Assembly (NCBI GenBank): GCA_026874595.1
Contig: CM049306.1
Location: 26,093,519-26,157,518 of the forward strand
DNA length: 64,000 nt
Direction: 5' to 3'
Source of the DNA: Sipunculus nudus
Taxonomy: Eukaryota; Annelida; Sipuncula; Golfingiida; Sipunculidae
A program made the translations under genes and the position numbers. Below are positions 12,501 through 25,359 of this stretch, in pieces. The notes under the pieces were generated by a model. It had not been told where the DNA came from. It was given only the letters and a program-made list of their open reading frames with translations, and ran no database searches. The stretch's first letter is position 1; every line of letters starts with the position of its first letter.

Positions 12501-15500
12501 TTTTTATTTATCAATCTGCTTGTCTGTGACCAACTTGTGGTCTGCGAATGTAACACCTGTATTTGTATTCAGGAGGCTGATCTTCCATGCAGCCAGGCAT
12601 CCCAGGATCAGTTCTCAGAGAGCCCCTGGCAGACCATGTTACATGACCTGCAGCCTCAGGCCAGCAAGATCCTGAGACAGTACTGTGTGACTGCTGTCTA
12701 TAGAAAGGTAAAATCCTCTCACACCTCAACGATGCTTGGGTCTCATAGATCTGCTGGTATTCTGTTTGCACCAGTTAAATGACAATAAATTGAGATAATT
12801 TTGAAGTCATAGTAACACTTTTATGTGGAATAATATTGTCATGTGTATGTTCATTTTTGTGAAATTTCACATGTACTGCTGTATGGAATTAGTTTTCATT
12901 TCTTAAAGACTTGGGAAAAGCAGAACTGCATCATATTCTGTTGAAAAAGAAAAAAAAAGGATATCTTTGAGTATATATACATACTGTTAATCAAGTCTCA
13001 TCAATAGATTTGGCACTTCTGACCTGGGCTATCCATCTCCAGGATATTTGTGTTAACAAATTTTGATCAGTCTCCAAAATTTAATATGATAAAACACACT
13101 TTAAGGCAGACTGTGCATCCAGATTATATGCATAATATGTATTCAGTCTTGTATACTTATTTTACTTTATTATTAATATCGAGTTCTGAAATTTTAAACC
13201 TAAAAATTTTTTCTTGATTTGTATATATATGTATAATTAACTATGCATAGATGTATTTCTTCAGGCGAGCAGGAAGCTGTTACCAGGGGGTAAAGTACCT
13301 GTCATTGGTTTACTGATTGAGAGCATCCAAGTTAAAGCTGACGAGTCCAGTGCTGTCTTTAAGGATAAATCAGGTTGGTATAAATGGAGATGTATATTGT
13401 TCTATTGGCCAAAGTGATATATTGGATGTTTTAAAATGTTTGAAAGATTACATAACAGTAGCAGCTTCAGCCTTTTCTCAATCTTGGTGCAACCCTTCAG
13501 ATTAAGTAGCTTGAAAAATGATGATTTGGTAACCTGTGAAACAGTCATGTTAGTTAATTTCTTAAGTCCAGTTTTAGGGTTCATGCTAGCTGGTTTTGAT
13601 ATAAAGTTAATTATTTGATAAGCAGTTTCCTTGGCCAGTGAACCAGAGCATTCCCATATTGGCTTCTCTTTCAAATACTTCACAGTTATACCTTTCTCAT
13701 ACACTACTGTACTCGTACATATTGGAAAGATCTTAGATTTATATATGTAGGTTCAGTGCAGTACCTGTTCTGAATGTCAGAGCGTTGAGGAGCATGTTAA
13801 TAGTTTAACACCAGTACCAATCAGTAACTTATACTCAGCACATGAATTATTATTGTGGCTACTTGCAATATTTTAAGATGATATGTGGTACTTTTGTCAA
13901 AGTGAGGTATTGATCAGATGGATTATTGTTGATTATACAGGTACTATAGGAGGTACCATTCACCGTCATGTGATGAAAGAATATGGAGACCAGCTGCAGC
14001 CAGGCTCAGTTATGCTTCTCAGACAGGTAGGCAAGACAAATAATTATAAAATTGTTAAAATGTTGACTGAACTTGACTCACTGGCTGGAGATGGTGACTC
14101 ACTGGTTCATGTCAAGAAAACCTATTGAACAACACTTTCTGTTTGAAATAAAATGTCTCACTGATCATATATATGATAATGTGAAATAATGCTCACAATG
14201 GAGTATTCTGTGGATTGAGTTCTGCTGAATTTGTAAAATTTCTTACATACTTTGCTTTTCCAGTTGGTCAGTTTCATGAGTAAATCCTCTCCATATATCT
14301 CAGCTAAGTTATTTGTAATATTGAAACAGACAAGTGGAACTCATAAAAAATTATGAGGGCCCCGCTTGACAAGCGGTGCCCTATAGTGATCACCGTGTCA
14401 GTCCGTCCTTCCGTACTTCCGTCAGTGACACTTTCTTTTGCATGCGATAACTCAGCAACAACATACTGCAGCTTTCCCAAATTAACAGGGATGATTTGTA
14501 CCTAAAAGGGCTCCAGACCTATCAAATTACAGACATGTTGGAATTCCAATATGGCCGCCACAGCCCAATCGATGATTTTCTTTTGCACACAATAACTCAA
14601 CAACAACATATTGCAGATTTCCCAAATTAACAGGGATGATTGGTACCTATGACGGCTCCAGACCTATCGAATAACAGACTTGTTGGAATTCCAATATGGG
14701 GGCCACAGCCCAATCGCTGATTTTTTTTTGCGCAGGATAACTCAACAACAACATACTGCAGCTTTCCCAATTTCACAGGGATTTGGTGCCTTTGAGGGTT
14801 CCAGACCTATTGAATTACAGACTTGCACAAAATCAAATATTGCTAACAGACTACATTCTGAGATTTTCTATTGCACACATTATTTCAGAAATATCTTCTT
14901 CAATATCATTTGATCCAGCAGGATATTTTCCCTCATGCATATTGATAAAAACCTGTTTCTGTTTGTTATATTTTTCAAATTTAACTTAATTTTTCCCCCA
15001 TATGTAAACTAGTCCAGCACTAGCAGAAATGCAGGGCCTTTTGAGGACCATTGTCGGACCACATCTAGTAAATTTTGTGTGTATGGTCCTGTGGTTCTAT
15101 AGGGGTTAGTCTTATTTGATAAATATTATATATTACAGGCATTCAATACTAACCGTAATACCTTTCCTTTCCAGTTTAGTCATATCAATTTAATGTTTTC
15201 ATTCACATTTTTCATGTTTTCTTTCACAATGTGAATAGTTAACTCTGAGTGATCAGCAGCAACATTCAAGCTAAATTGCCATGCTTGTGGTACTTAGAGT
15301 TAGAAATAATTGAATTGAATCATGCTAATGCTTTGAATCATGGATTTAGTATGATATGAACTGTTGAATGCCTTCTTATACCAGAACAAGCTGTCATCTT
15401 CATGTAAGCCTTTGTCTTGACTCCTTCAGGTTGGTGTGTTCAGTCCTACCAGTAAAAACCATTACCTGGCAATTACACCAAACAACATCGTGAGGATCTA

Positions 15501-16650
15501 TCACCATGGTGATGACCAGGAGAAAACCTCATGCTGCATTGTGGGAGAATTCACTTATGACGACCTTCACCCTGTGGAAGTCACTACTCCACAATGTGTA
15601 ACAGTTCAGGTCACAGCAACCTCTACAGCCAATGACAGGCGAATCAGCAATAACAGCCCTGCATTATTTACAAATACAGGAAATGTCAGACCTCAGGGGC
15701 CCAGGTCAGGCCATACCAGCTCACCAGCACAATGGAATAACAGATCTGCACCCTTTACACCACAGACCAACGCTTACCAGTATCGCACACCTGGAAGGAC
15801 TGGTCACCAGCCTGGACCATACAGCAGCACAAATGTGTACAGCAACACTTCAACACCAAGGACTGTACTGGGAGTAAGCCAAGCCTCAGTGAATGCTTGT
15901 AGTGCTGCGTCACCACAGTTAAACCACACAACAGTTTCAAAAACACAGAATTTATCCCAAGGTGCTGATAAAAGGTTCACCTTTAGAAAACCTACTGAAA
16001 CTAAAACTTTTATGCCAAAGTCAGGCAGCAAGCAAATTGATGCTGTTGGGAATTCTGTTTCCCTAACAGCTCGGGTGCCAACTGCAAGTTTTTGTGATAC
16101 AGACCAGTTCTGGGAAAATGGTGAGAGCTTTATATACTTCTGTGGCTTTTTAGTATACATTTATGTAGCTTTAGATTATTTCCAAGTTTCAGAATATACT
16201 AAAATGTTAATCACATGGAATGTAGTAGAAAGTTGATTCATAAAATAGTGTTTTATATGAAAACAAAACAGTCTTTTCTACTAGAATAGCACATAAATTG
16301 GGGACTTAAAATCTTATCATTATTACCACTTAGTGCTAAATGTTTCTGTGATTCAATTAAACATCATTGCTGTCTTTGTTTTCACATAAGTGCTTCTGCC
16401 TTTCACAGAATCTGCTTCTTTTTGATGTTTTTGCACCAGTTTTAGTGTCATATCACATTTTATTATATATCAGACAGACAGTATCATTGAAATATCACCA
16501 GTTGTGTTACTCATGAAGCCTACCCAAAAATACACTGGTTGGCGCAGGCATTAAAAAAAGTGTGCCATTTTGCTGTAACTGTATTCTTCTAATTCAGATC
16601 TGGATGACATGCTGTCAGGAATAGGAGAAGAAATCTTCAACACTATGTGA
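9517..16650 (+). CDS. HROB: HROB (MCM8IP, homologous recombination OB-fold protein), complete
   Basis: HROB is a nuclear factor that recruits and stimulates the MCM8-MCM9 helicase in homologous recombination and crosslink repair. Exons: 9517-9546, 10566-11351, 12024-12092, 12573-12707, 13265-13373, 13941-14026, 15430-16120, 16598-16650. All introns are GT-AG, frames join cleanly, and the product is 652 aa, close to the vertebrate length. The start was chosen as the first ATG after an acceptor at 9490; it opens an acidic N-terminus (MEDDFNQDEQ). Residues 11-250 are polar and low-complexity, with an acidic GDEDLDLLLEMD motif. A basic KKKRK (about 257-261) is a likely nuclear signal. It adjoins FPGPAGLLP, the family hallmark before the OB-fold. 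The OB-fold region runs from about 300 to 455 (ILRQYCVTA, KVPVIGLLIESI, GTIGGTIHRHVM, HYLAITPNNIVRIY). A low-complexity linker leads to the C-terminal acidic LDDMLSGIGEEIF. The family assignment rests on recognition by eye. Confidence 0.9.
9987..10545 (+). repeat. Dispersed repeat in HROB intron 1
   Basis: Begins GGGTCCCACTTGAAAA and a CCCTATAGAGATCACTG block, followed by CAGTC-rich sequence, two degenerate TCACAGGG...GACTCCATCCC units, and ends with ACTAGTCCAGCACTACCAGA and a GGACTTTTGCAGACCATATC block. The same succession occurs at 14353-15070. This copy ends about 20 bp before the exon 2 acceptor at 10565, so it supplies much of that acceptor's upstream context. Common molluscan-type interspersed repeat; class unknown. 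Confidence 0.7.
14353..15070 (+). repeat. Dispersed repeat in HROB intron 6, longer copy
   Basis: Same family and orientation as 9987-10545, but longer. It starts GGGCCCCGCTTGACAAGC and carries three internal tandem units of roughly 140 bp (ATAACTCA-CAACAACATA, TTTCCCAA-TT-ACAGGGAT, GGCTCCAGACCTAT, GGAATTCCAATATGG-GGCCAC). It ends with the ACTAGTCCAGCACTAGCAGA block. The copy in intron 1 has fewer internal units. Confidence 0.75.
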
Positions 16651-18345
16651 TACAAGCTGTTAAGGAAGCATGGTTTGTGGAATGGCACAAAATGCATCTT
16701 CTGATAGGTACATCACTATATACTGTCAGATTGTATAAATCACCATTCTAAGGACACAGTTAAGCATTCATCTTGCCATTTCTGTTCTACTTCAAACAGA
16801 GGAATATTCAATACTGCCTGATACAAGATGCTGTGGGAGAAGAATGAAAGTGAATAGCAAGAATTGAAACTCTTGATCGGGCTGGACTATATAACCTCAT
16901 TATGTGGGACCATTTTGTCTATCACAAGACCCAGTTATGCATTAACAGAAGTTGTATTTGTCTCTTCAGTATTTCCCGATGTAGATGTAATCATGAATCT
17001 AATTTTTGTAAGAGCATGATATAGTATAACTAGGCTGTTATTTGTTCTTTGATGGCATTTATATTTTGTTTAACAATTTGGTTTTATATATGCTTCTTAT
17101 TCTGTGATAGGAATTTCTGTTATTTTTACTATGGGTATAGGATGTTGCCCCGGGGCTTTGGAATTAGTACACTTTCAAATTATTTGCTTTCTGTGAGCAT
17201 TAGACATTTCTCCTCAGAAATCTTTTCTTTGGAAATTTACGAAACATGACCTTTGAAAAAAAAGACTGGTCTCACAGTTCTTAAAGCATAATACACACAC
17301 AGGTAAATTTACAGTGCAGTCGATTCTGCTTAATTGTATATAACTGTAAATCTGTTATACTGTTTTATAATTGTATAAAATGACAAAAAGCAAAACTTTT
17401 TATTTTGTTGTTTTCAAAAATTAAAATTCTGTTTTTGTGAATAGAAAAAGTAACGATTTAAATCATGTGCAAGTCATCTGTTAGTCATTGGAAGTTATCA
17501 TAGTAACAGCCACAACCATGAAGATGAACACCTCATTCTTTAGAAGCACTCATTGATGTGAAGAGTATCGTTTAACAAATCTGATATTCAGTAAAGAGGG
17601 ACTGACTCTATATCTAAAACATGTATTAGTAGATTTCACATTGACTGGACTTTTATCTTATTCATAACTGCAAAGAGCATATTATTTGTTCAGGATCATA
17701 TTGATCAGTGAAGTGAATTTTCTACATAATTAAAATATACACACAAAAATCTTGTGGGACCTTGCGGCCCACTGTTACAAGGTGCTATGCAGAATAGAAT
17801 AGGATTAGTTGGATACATGTATTAGGGATTGCACTGGACTTGTGGATGTACACATGTTATAGGAAATCGTTATGCAAATTATAATAAAGACACTGTTCTA
17901 CACTAAAAATACACTAACATGCATTACTTGTGTTACAGGTATCAGATGTTTCTGAGGACTATTTGCATGTACACAGTATTCGTACGTAATAAATGAATTT
18001 GCTGGTTTGTATTCCAAATTATGGAAATCATATTGTTGTAAACACAGAGGGATCTTATAAAACTTTTTTACACTCATAACAGAACTTGTTTTGATTGGAA
18101 AGTTCATACAGGATGCCATTGGAAATAACAAGGATACAGAGAATAAGCAGTGATGAGAAGGCAGAGAAATGCAGAAATGTGATACTACTGGTAGTATACT
18201 GAAAAATTGGTGATGGAGAACAGAAATCCATCTGTAACTCATTCTGGTTGCTGTGAGATGATATTTAATTGGGCCTTAACTGATATCTATAAACTAAAGA
18301 TAATCCATTGAACCTATTATTAAAATAAGATTATAAATAGGCCTG
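16651..18345 (+). other. HROB 3' UTR and downstream intergenic DNA
   Basis: No further coding exon seen. Several AATAAA motifs occur (for example 17883-17888), but the poly(A) site cannot be chosen from sequence alone. The rest is plain AT-rich sequence. Confidence 0.4.
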
Positions 18346-18510
18346 ATCCCACCATACACAGGCTGTGCCCTTTGTTTATGTCCATGTTTTTAACAGGGGG
18401 GGGGGGCAAAATTATCCTAACGCATTCAACAAGGACATCTTGGGGCAAGTCGTTGAACCAGAGTTTTGCAAAGGGCATTTTGCAACTAATAACCTTTCTA
18501 ACTATTAACC
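18346..18510. repeat. Dispersed repeat, copy B (relative at 331-497)
   Basis: Diverged same-orientation relative of 331-497, distinguished by an 11-bp G run at 18396-18406 where the other copy has a mixed sequence. Family not recognised. Confidence 0.5.
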
Positions 18511-18949
18511 TCCTATACCCCCAAATGTTCCTCAAACACCCAGATGGCGCTGTTGAGTAAAACGCAGATGAGCCCATCTCCATGGAATTACTAAGATGGT
18601 GAGTTAAATTTGTTTTATTTGGTAGTTATTATAGGGTTATTTCTTGTTTAAAGTTCTCTTTCACTGATCGTATTATATAGGTCAAGGTCTTCATTATGGT
18701 TACATTGTGTAAACAAAGAAATGGCAAAAAAACATAAGGAAAGGTTGTCCAAAAGAAAAGATTTCTCAGTGACTCTTCTGGCGGTAGTGGTCTACACTAT
18801 CCTAATAATAAATGCTGTAATATGACAATTTTGGACTCTTCTGGTGATTAACCATTAGCAAATCTGTATGATGAAGAGAGAAAATTCCTAGGACAGTGAC
18901 TCCTCCTTCCCAGATGATGTTGAGAGTTTCACAAACTCCTCAGTGCAGC

Positions 18950-19865
18950 TCTGAACTTCGAAACTATAAGGTTATCCTTGAATGGCATTGTTGATACCGC
19001 GTTGGAACATGGATTTAGAAACTATGAAAGTAAAATAGACGGACTCCTGGAAACGATGTGTCAGAGATAAAAATAAACGACCAGAGGTCCAGCCCTTGCC
19101 GGAAATGATGTGGAAACAGACATTTGAATGAGCAATAACGAAGAGGAAGAAAATGAGCCATAGTTTGTGAAGATTAACCAATATTGACAAAGTCATGATC
19201 GAAATAAGATTTTATGTGTTTTGATGACATTGACTTTGAACTTGGACCTATTAAAAATATACATACAGCTTCATGATATCATCCCGATATACAATATGTG
19301 TTAGTTACAACGTAATTCCTGCAAAATCTTGGCATGCTAAATATAAGACACAAGAACCAGCAAGCAGCCGAATTTGAGGACTTCTGAAAAAAAAGACAGA
19401 CACACTGACATAATGACACATCTGAGATAACAGATGACTAGATAAGCTTATGGAGAAGGTAAAGAGAAACAAAATGAGCTATAGTTTGTGTCGGTAAGGT
19501 TTATAGTTTTGGAGATATGGCATAAAAAGTGTATGTTATAGTGTTCCGAGTGCAGCGCCCCCTAGCAGTTATTTTCCGAAATGAAAAATCCTTTTCGAGA
19601 TATTAGTATGAGACATAAGATGGACCAGTTTCAAAAGGATTCCTGCAATACTGTGGTCTGTAAAATGCTAATTGTAAGACGTAAGAACCATAAAGCAGCC
19701 GATATTGAGGACTACAGACAAACATACTGACAAAGTGACAAATTTGAGATAACAGATGACTAGATCAGCCTATGGAGAAGGTAAAGAGGAACAAAATGAG
19801 CCATAGTTTATGTTGGTTAGGTTTAACCTTTAGGAGATATGGTAGTGTTTCGAGTGCAGCCTGTA
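18950..19865 (+). repeat. Tandem units of about 323 bp upstream of the LINE
   Basis: The block ATTCCTGCAA recurs at 19316 and 19639, and GAAACAAAATGAGC / GAACAAAATGAGCCATAG recurs about 320 bp apart. An older, more diverged unit with GAAAATGAGCCATAGTTTGT lies near 19145. Each unit also has AAGCAGCCGA, GAGATAACAGATGACTAGAT and a GGAGATATGG block. The array ends directly before the LINE ORF1 remnant, so it may be its promoter-bearing 5' region. Confidence 0.6.
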
Positions 19866-19869
19866 GAGC

Positions 19870-22800
19870 GCAGACAGACATACGCAACTCACCAACTTGC
19901 TTGCCGAAATTTAATCTTTGATTCCGGCAAGCAATAAATAAATCGGAAGAGGGTCTTGAGAACATGAACAATATTCCAGACGGAACTCTCTCAGAATTAT
20001 TAATGCTTGGCCAGAAAACAAGGATGAAGACACAGTTCAGTGTATTACAGACTTGGCCAGAAACCACTAGACCGTTTATATTCGGCCGGGGGACTAGAGG
20101 GGTCTCACCGAGTCGGTCGCCCTGCGCCGACAGGTTAAGCCCGTCAAATCCTGGTGTAGTTTGTGTCGCACAGAACAGAACTCGTCATAATGAAAGCAAA
20201 GACACGCTTAAGAATGGCCTGTGAGACGACAAGACGTGTTTACATAAAGAAGAAATTACCAACACTAGGTTGGCCATGTTCCATAACGCTTTGAGCCTGA
20301 AACGAGAAAACGTTTCGGATTGTTGGGTAGCTGATGGAACATTGGGTGTCAAAGACGGGCGAGCCAAGATCCACAAGTGCGGGGGACTACTACTCCACAA
20401 AACAAAACGCGCGCCAAGATTGTACTCCGACTAACTACGACACATATGACGTATACACCAAAAGCGTTATATTAAAATAAATAATTTTGAAGTACGTTTA
20501 TTCCTTTGACAGGAATTCATCATATCCTTTAAATATGTGCATTTTGTGGTTTACAGGCACACTTAAATTATACTTGTCAATTAAAAAAATAGTTATATCA
20601 TCGATATATATGACATAAGCACTTCCGAATCGATGAATTTACTGTGAGACTGGTATATTATGCGGAGCCGGTCTGTTCTATTTTATTCTGCGATTTCCAA
20701 ATATATTGCGAATATTAAATTTCATATATCTTTTTAAATATTCTAAAAATATCTTTTTTTTGGCTGAATGTCGAATATCTGCAAGCTTTTAGCTTATCTT
20801 GAATTTACTGTTAAAAACTTGCATTTCTCATACAGCCCTGAAAACGTCTCTTGGTTAAAATATGAACTTTAATTTTTCTTCATTTGTTATGTATTCAAGA
20901 CGTGATTCATTTAGCATGTCAGGTTTGGGGTATATGTGTCAGGATAAGGTCAGGTCCAAGTATGGTTGTACATTATATTGAGTTATTTGATAATAAGTGT
21001 CTAATGCTACAACTAGGGGTTTTGCAAAAACGGGAAAAAGGTCTATCGGGTAATACATTTATTCATGAGGAGAAACAATCGACTTCGTACACTAAATTCA
21101 ATTTTCTGTAATAACACTAAATGTAAGAGGTTTGGGAATAGCAAGAAGAGAAATAAAAAATACAGTTGGTTATCGAATGAAAAAAAAGTGCCAACAGTTT
21201 TATATTTTTGCAGGGAACACGCGGTACAGAAAATGTGAAAACAGAATGGAAAAACGAATGACCAGGGGCTATTTTCTTCTCTCACAGCACAAATTAAGCG
21301 AGAGGGGTCATGACTTTAGTTGGGAGAAACATTGACTTGGAGGGGATATCAAAATATAACGATACAGATGACCGATATATTTAATGAAAGCAGCGATAAA
21401 TGGTCAAAAGTATCTCTTTATAAATACGTGCGCTCCAAATACTGAGACTGAACAAATTACATCTTTCAATAAAATCACGAGTATACTAGAACTACTTACT
21501 CTTGATCCGGACACTAAAATAATGTAGGGAGGAGACTTCAACCTATGTTTGAGTCATATTGATGCAGGTGAAGTTAATTTTAAGTCAAAGCCTAAATCAG
21601 TAAAACTAATAAAATCTATTTTATCTGAATATTTTTAAACGATCTTTGGAAGTAAGATACCTAGGAAGCTCCCAGTATTCCAGGAGGTCAAAAACGCCTA
21701 TTAGACAACGGAGACTCGATTATCTCTTTGTGGGAGTTGAGCTAAATGCATATATTAACAATATTTCGATAAAACCAGCAATCTTAACTGACCATTCGGC
21801 TGTAATCTGCTCCATTGGCTCCAGTGTCGGATCAAAGTCTCGGTCTGTCCTATTGGAAACTAAATGCTTCATTACTGAATGATCCAGGTAATATCTCTGA
21901 TAAAAAATAATATAAAGTACTTGAGGACTAAGCAGAACAAATATTTAAATGGTCAACAGTGGTGGGAATATTTAAAATTAGAAATTAGAAAAATTTCTAT
22001 TAAATATTCAAAGGAACAAAAGAAGAAAGAGAGAACGGAACTCACTTACCTGGAAGAGAAGTTTACAGATGCTGAAAAAAACTTAAATAGAAACGACTAG
22101 TCCAGCCAAAGTTTATATGATACAATTAACCAAAAACTCGAAGAGTATTATGCACGTGTTACAGACGGACAAATTATAGGATCAAGAGTCCAGTGGTTTG
22201 AAGAAGGAGATCGTTGTACAAAATATTGTTTTCAATTAAAAAAAAAGAAAAGAATAAATAAATTGTAAAGAAATTAATCGCTCAGGGAAAGGAGTTAAGA
22301 ACACCGAAAGAAATCATGGACGAGATCAAATCCTTTACTGAAATATTTTTGTACGGACGAATAACATAAGTGATACAGATTGCTCAAATTTCCTATCCAG
22401 ACTTTAAGATCCCAACATTATCACAAACTGAGGCTCGTATTTGCGATGCCGCAATTGACTTAAAGGATATACTGGAAGCATTAAAGGAAATGAAAGGTAA
22501 TAAGACACCAGGTAACGATTGTCTATACCTAAAGAGTTTATATAACTTTTTTTGATCTTCTGGTTGATGACCTATTATTCTGTTGAATAGCGGTATTTCT
22601 AAAGGATCATCAACAGTCAGTCAAAGACAAGCTGTAATTAAACTCATAGAAAAAATGGGAAAAGATGATAGATATATGTCGTCATGGAGACCAAAAAGTT
22701 TGGTAAACGTCGATGTAAAAATTATAAGTAAACTGGAAATGTCTGGCATCGGGGATGCCATAGTATCCCTAAACATTTGGCATAAAGTTGTAAATGATGG

Positions 22801-24320
22801 GTGACAGAAAAAAGTAACAGTGAGTATGCATATACATTAGCAGCAGAGAGATCGAACCAAATAAAACCAATGATATTAAATACGTTATCTACATAATAAG
22901 GCTCGAAAAATACTAGGAATATACATTATACATATAACGAGAAATTGTTATATGAATTTTGAAAGTGTGTATGAGAAGATGAAAACGGCATTAAACTCTT
23001 GGAGAAAGAGAGCCTTAACATTTTTTGGAAGAAATACATTGTTTAAATCAGTTAGTATATCGAAGATGCTGTATGTTTTAAATATAATAGAGCAACCAAA
23101 ATTTCATTAAAAAAATCAAAAGCTATGTCGTTGATTTTATATGGTTTGGGAGAAAACCAAAAATTAAATATGAAGTACTAATCCGTGATATGGAAAGTGA
23201 TGTTTACAATTAACTGATATAAAACAATACTAGATAGAGAATAATGTGGATTTGCAGATTGATAAAGTTAATGGACACAAAAATTGCTAGGATCCAAACT
23301 TGTATTTCAGATATATCGGGTGCATGGATAATATTGGTGCTAATTTTGATCAGAATTTAATTGAAGGAAAGGTGAAAAAATTATACATTCATTGTTTGTA
23401 ATCATGGGCATATTTTACTCAAACAGTCGAAAAGGAGTTGTTGATATATGTTATAAGCAGCTAAGGAATAATAAATATATTCAGGTTGGAAGGAAGATGG
23501 TTTACAACAGGTTTATGTAAGAGCGTGGTATAAAATATATATTCCAAATGTTTAAAAATGAAACAGAAAGACATTTAACAGATATTTTACAGCTTGGTTC
23601 AAAACATTACAATAAATGTCATAATCACTGGCTATCTATTATGCACGCGATACCGACGGAATGGAAATATGAGATAAAAAATAACAAAATACCAGATAAA
23701 GCAGAAGAAATTGATGAAACGGGAAGCATTTTTTCCTTAGTAGAAGTGGTTCTAGATGCTAGGAATTTGGATTTTAAATGGTTGTATGAAAAACTGGACC
23801 AGAAAAAAAGTGTGCCACCAAATAAGGAAAAAGTAGAGACTTTATTAAACCAAAACACCACGTGGAAACATGCGGTAAATTATGTTTATTCTGTCACGCT
23901 TGATATGTATTTCAGACAGTTCCAGTACAGGATTCTCCATGCATAACATTTTAAAGGTTAACAAAAAATTGTATAAATTGAAATAAAAAGACACTAACAA
24001 ATGCTCGTAATGTTCAAATGAAGAAGAGACAATCACATTTTGTGAATGTTTTGTGAGTCTTTCCCTCTATAACCAGATATCTGAATGGGTTGTAAATATT
24101 GGAGTTGTGATGCCAGATATGTATTATTCATTTATTTATATAGGTTGTGCAGAATATTTTGCGAATGAAAGCCTTATTGACTTTACAATTGTTTAAAAAG
24201 CATGTACAAAACAAGGGACCCATGGGTCACGGCGCTCAGCTGATCGTGATTGGACTATAAATGTTTCTCCACTGTGATACTAAATCGAGTCAATAAAGCT
24301 TATTAATATCATGGACATGT
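19870..24320 (+). mobile_element. Decayed L1/Tx1-like LINE retrotransposon
   Basis: The parts lie in order on the + strand but are broken by stops and frameshifts. Positions 19940-20390 hold an ORF1 remnant with an L1-ORF1p-like RNA-binding region (QYSRRNSLRI, FVSHRTE, KAKTRL, LAMFHNALSLKRE, DCWVADG). ORF2 starts near 21103 with the endonuclease: TLNVRGLGIARRE, then GGDFN near 21530 and RRLDYLF with TDHSAV at 21700-21815. Reverse-transcriptase pieces follow at 22440-22760 (MKGNKTPGND, SQRQAVIKLIEKMGKD, SWRPKSLVNVDVKII). The palm segment with the catalytic YADD-type motif is missing near 22800, and the frame resumes downstream with ALNSWRKRALTFFGRNTLFK near 22990. A C-terminal region at 23548-23946 and a Cys-rich stretch follow. 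It cannot encode an active enzyme. The 3' end near AATAAAGCTTATTA (24292) is approximate. Confidence 0.85.
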
Positions 24321-25220
24321 TGGGCTATTATAGAGGAATGTAATGTAATATGTGAGTAAATGATAAATGAAATTACCTGACTGATGGATTAATAGAGTCA
24401 AATATAGTGGTTTATTTTTTATTTATTTAGGAGGGGTTGAAAATTGTGATATATTTGAGCAAATATGAATGCAATGACAGCAGTAATAAGCAGTAGTAGA
24501 ATGATGATAAGGCTATTTGTTGAAGGATCTAAAGTGTATGGTAGTCTGCAAGCTTTCAATTTGACAGATATGATGTTATGATTAACTATGCTGATGAAGT
24601 GATTTATGAGTTGTGACTGTATGACACAATATCTCTTTAGTCTTGACAAGGTACATTATTGTGATGCCCACTATGTCTACATATTACACAATATTGACAT
24701 AATTTCTGGCATGTACATAGGTACCTATGGACGAATAGTTATACAAAATATTAAAGTATGAATATATCTGATTCATCTTGTTCTTGCTTACTGAGGCCGA
24801 CTTTAGGATTGGGTTCGGAGAAGGGAAAAGTGAGGGCAGCAAGAAGGTGGATGTAGAAATATTCTAGCACGAAGGTGGATGTAGAAATATTCTATTTATA
24901 TAAGAATATGAAAAGCTAAGAGGAAAGGGGCCCTCCTACTTGGTTATAGTAAAGTTCTAAATATATGATTGCAAACTAATACTCTGACAAGACTGTCATG
25001 AAGAAAAACAGTTAAAGTTTTGAGATACTGTGATGCATATGAAAATTTACAGATGGACAGGCAAGTGGACATAATGGACTTATACCTTTATTTCACTTTC
25101 AAGGGAATAATGCATTTAAGCTTATATATAAGCCTATTTTTTTAGCATATCCACTTTTTTCATTAAGTAGTTTTTATCTATAACATTTTTTTATTTACAG
25201 GTTTTATAAATTTTTAATAA

Positions 25221-25359
25221 AAAAACTGAAAATATAAGTTAAAATATTAGAATTGTTGCAAAAGTTGCAATCATTATATATACAGAGTAAAAAAAACTGA
25301 CACTATTAGTTAAAATATTAGAATTGTTGCAAAAGTGGCAATCATTATATATACAGAGT
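25221..25359. repeat. 71-bp tandem duplication
   Basis: Two nearly identical copies: TTAAAATATTAGAATTGTTG and the ATCATTATATATACAGAGT block recur at a 71-bp offset, with only a few changes. A recent local duplication, non-coding. Confidence 0.85.

Noticed and set aside
15436-16236. Exon 7 of HROB as a separate 266-aa gene
   Set aside because: It has an in-frame acceptor at 15429 and a donor at 16121; the apparent tail after DQFWENG is intron read-through.
21646-21882. Small endonuclease-like protein gene (RRLDYLF...TDHSAV)
   Set aside because: Part of the decayed LINE ORF2; neighbouring LINE segments continue in other frames on both sides.
23548-23946. 132-aa open frame as a host gene
   Set aside because: It sits in order after the LINE reverse-transcriptase remnants and matches the expected C-terminal region; it has no splice sites or promoter of its own.
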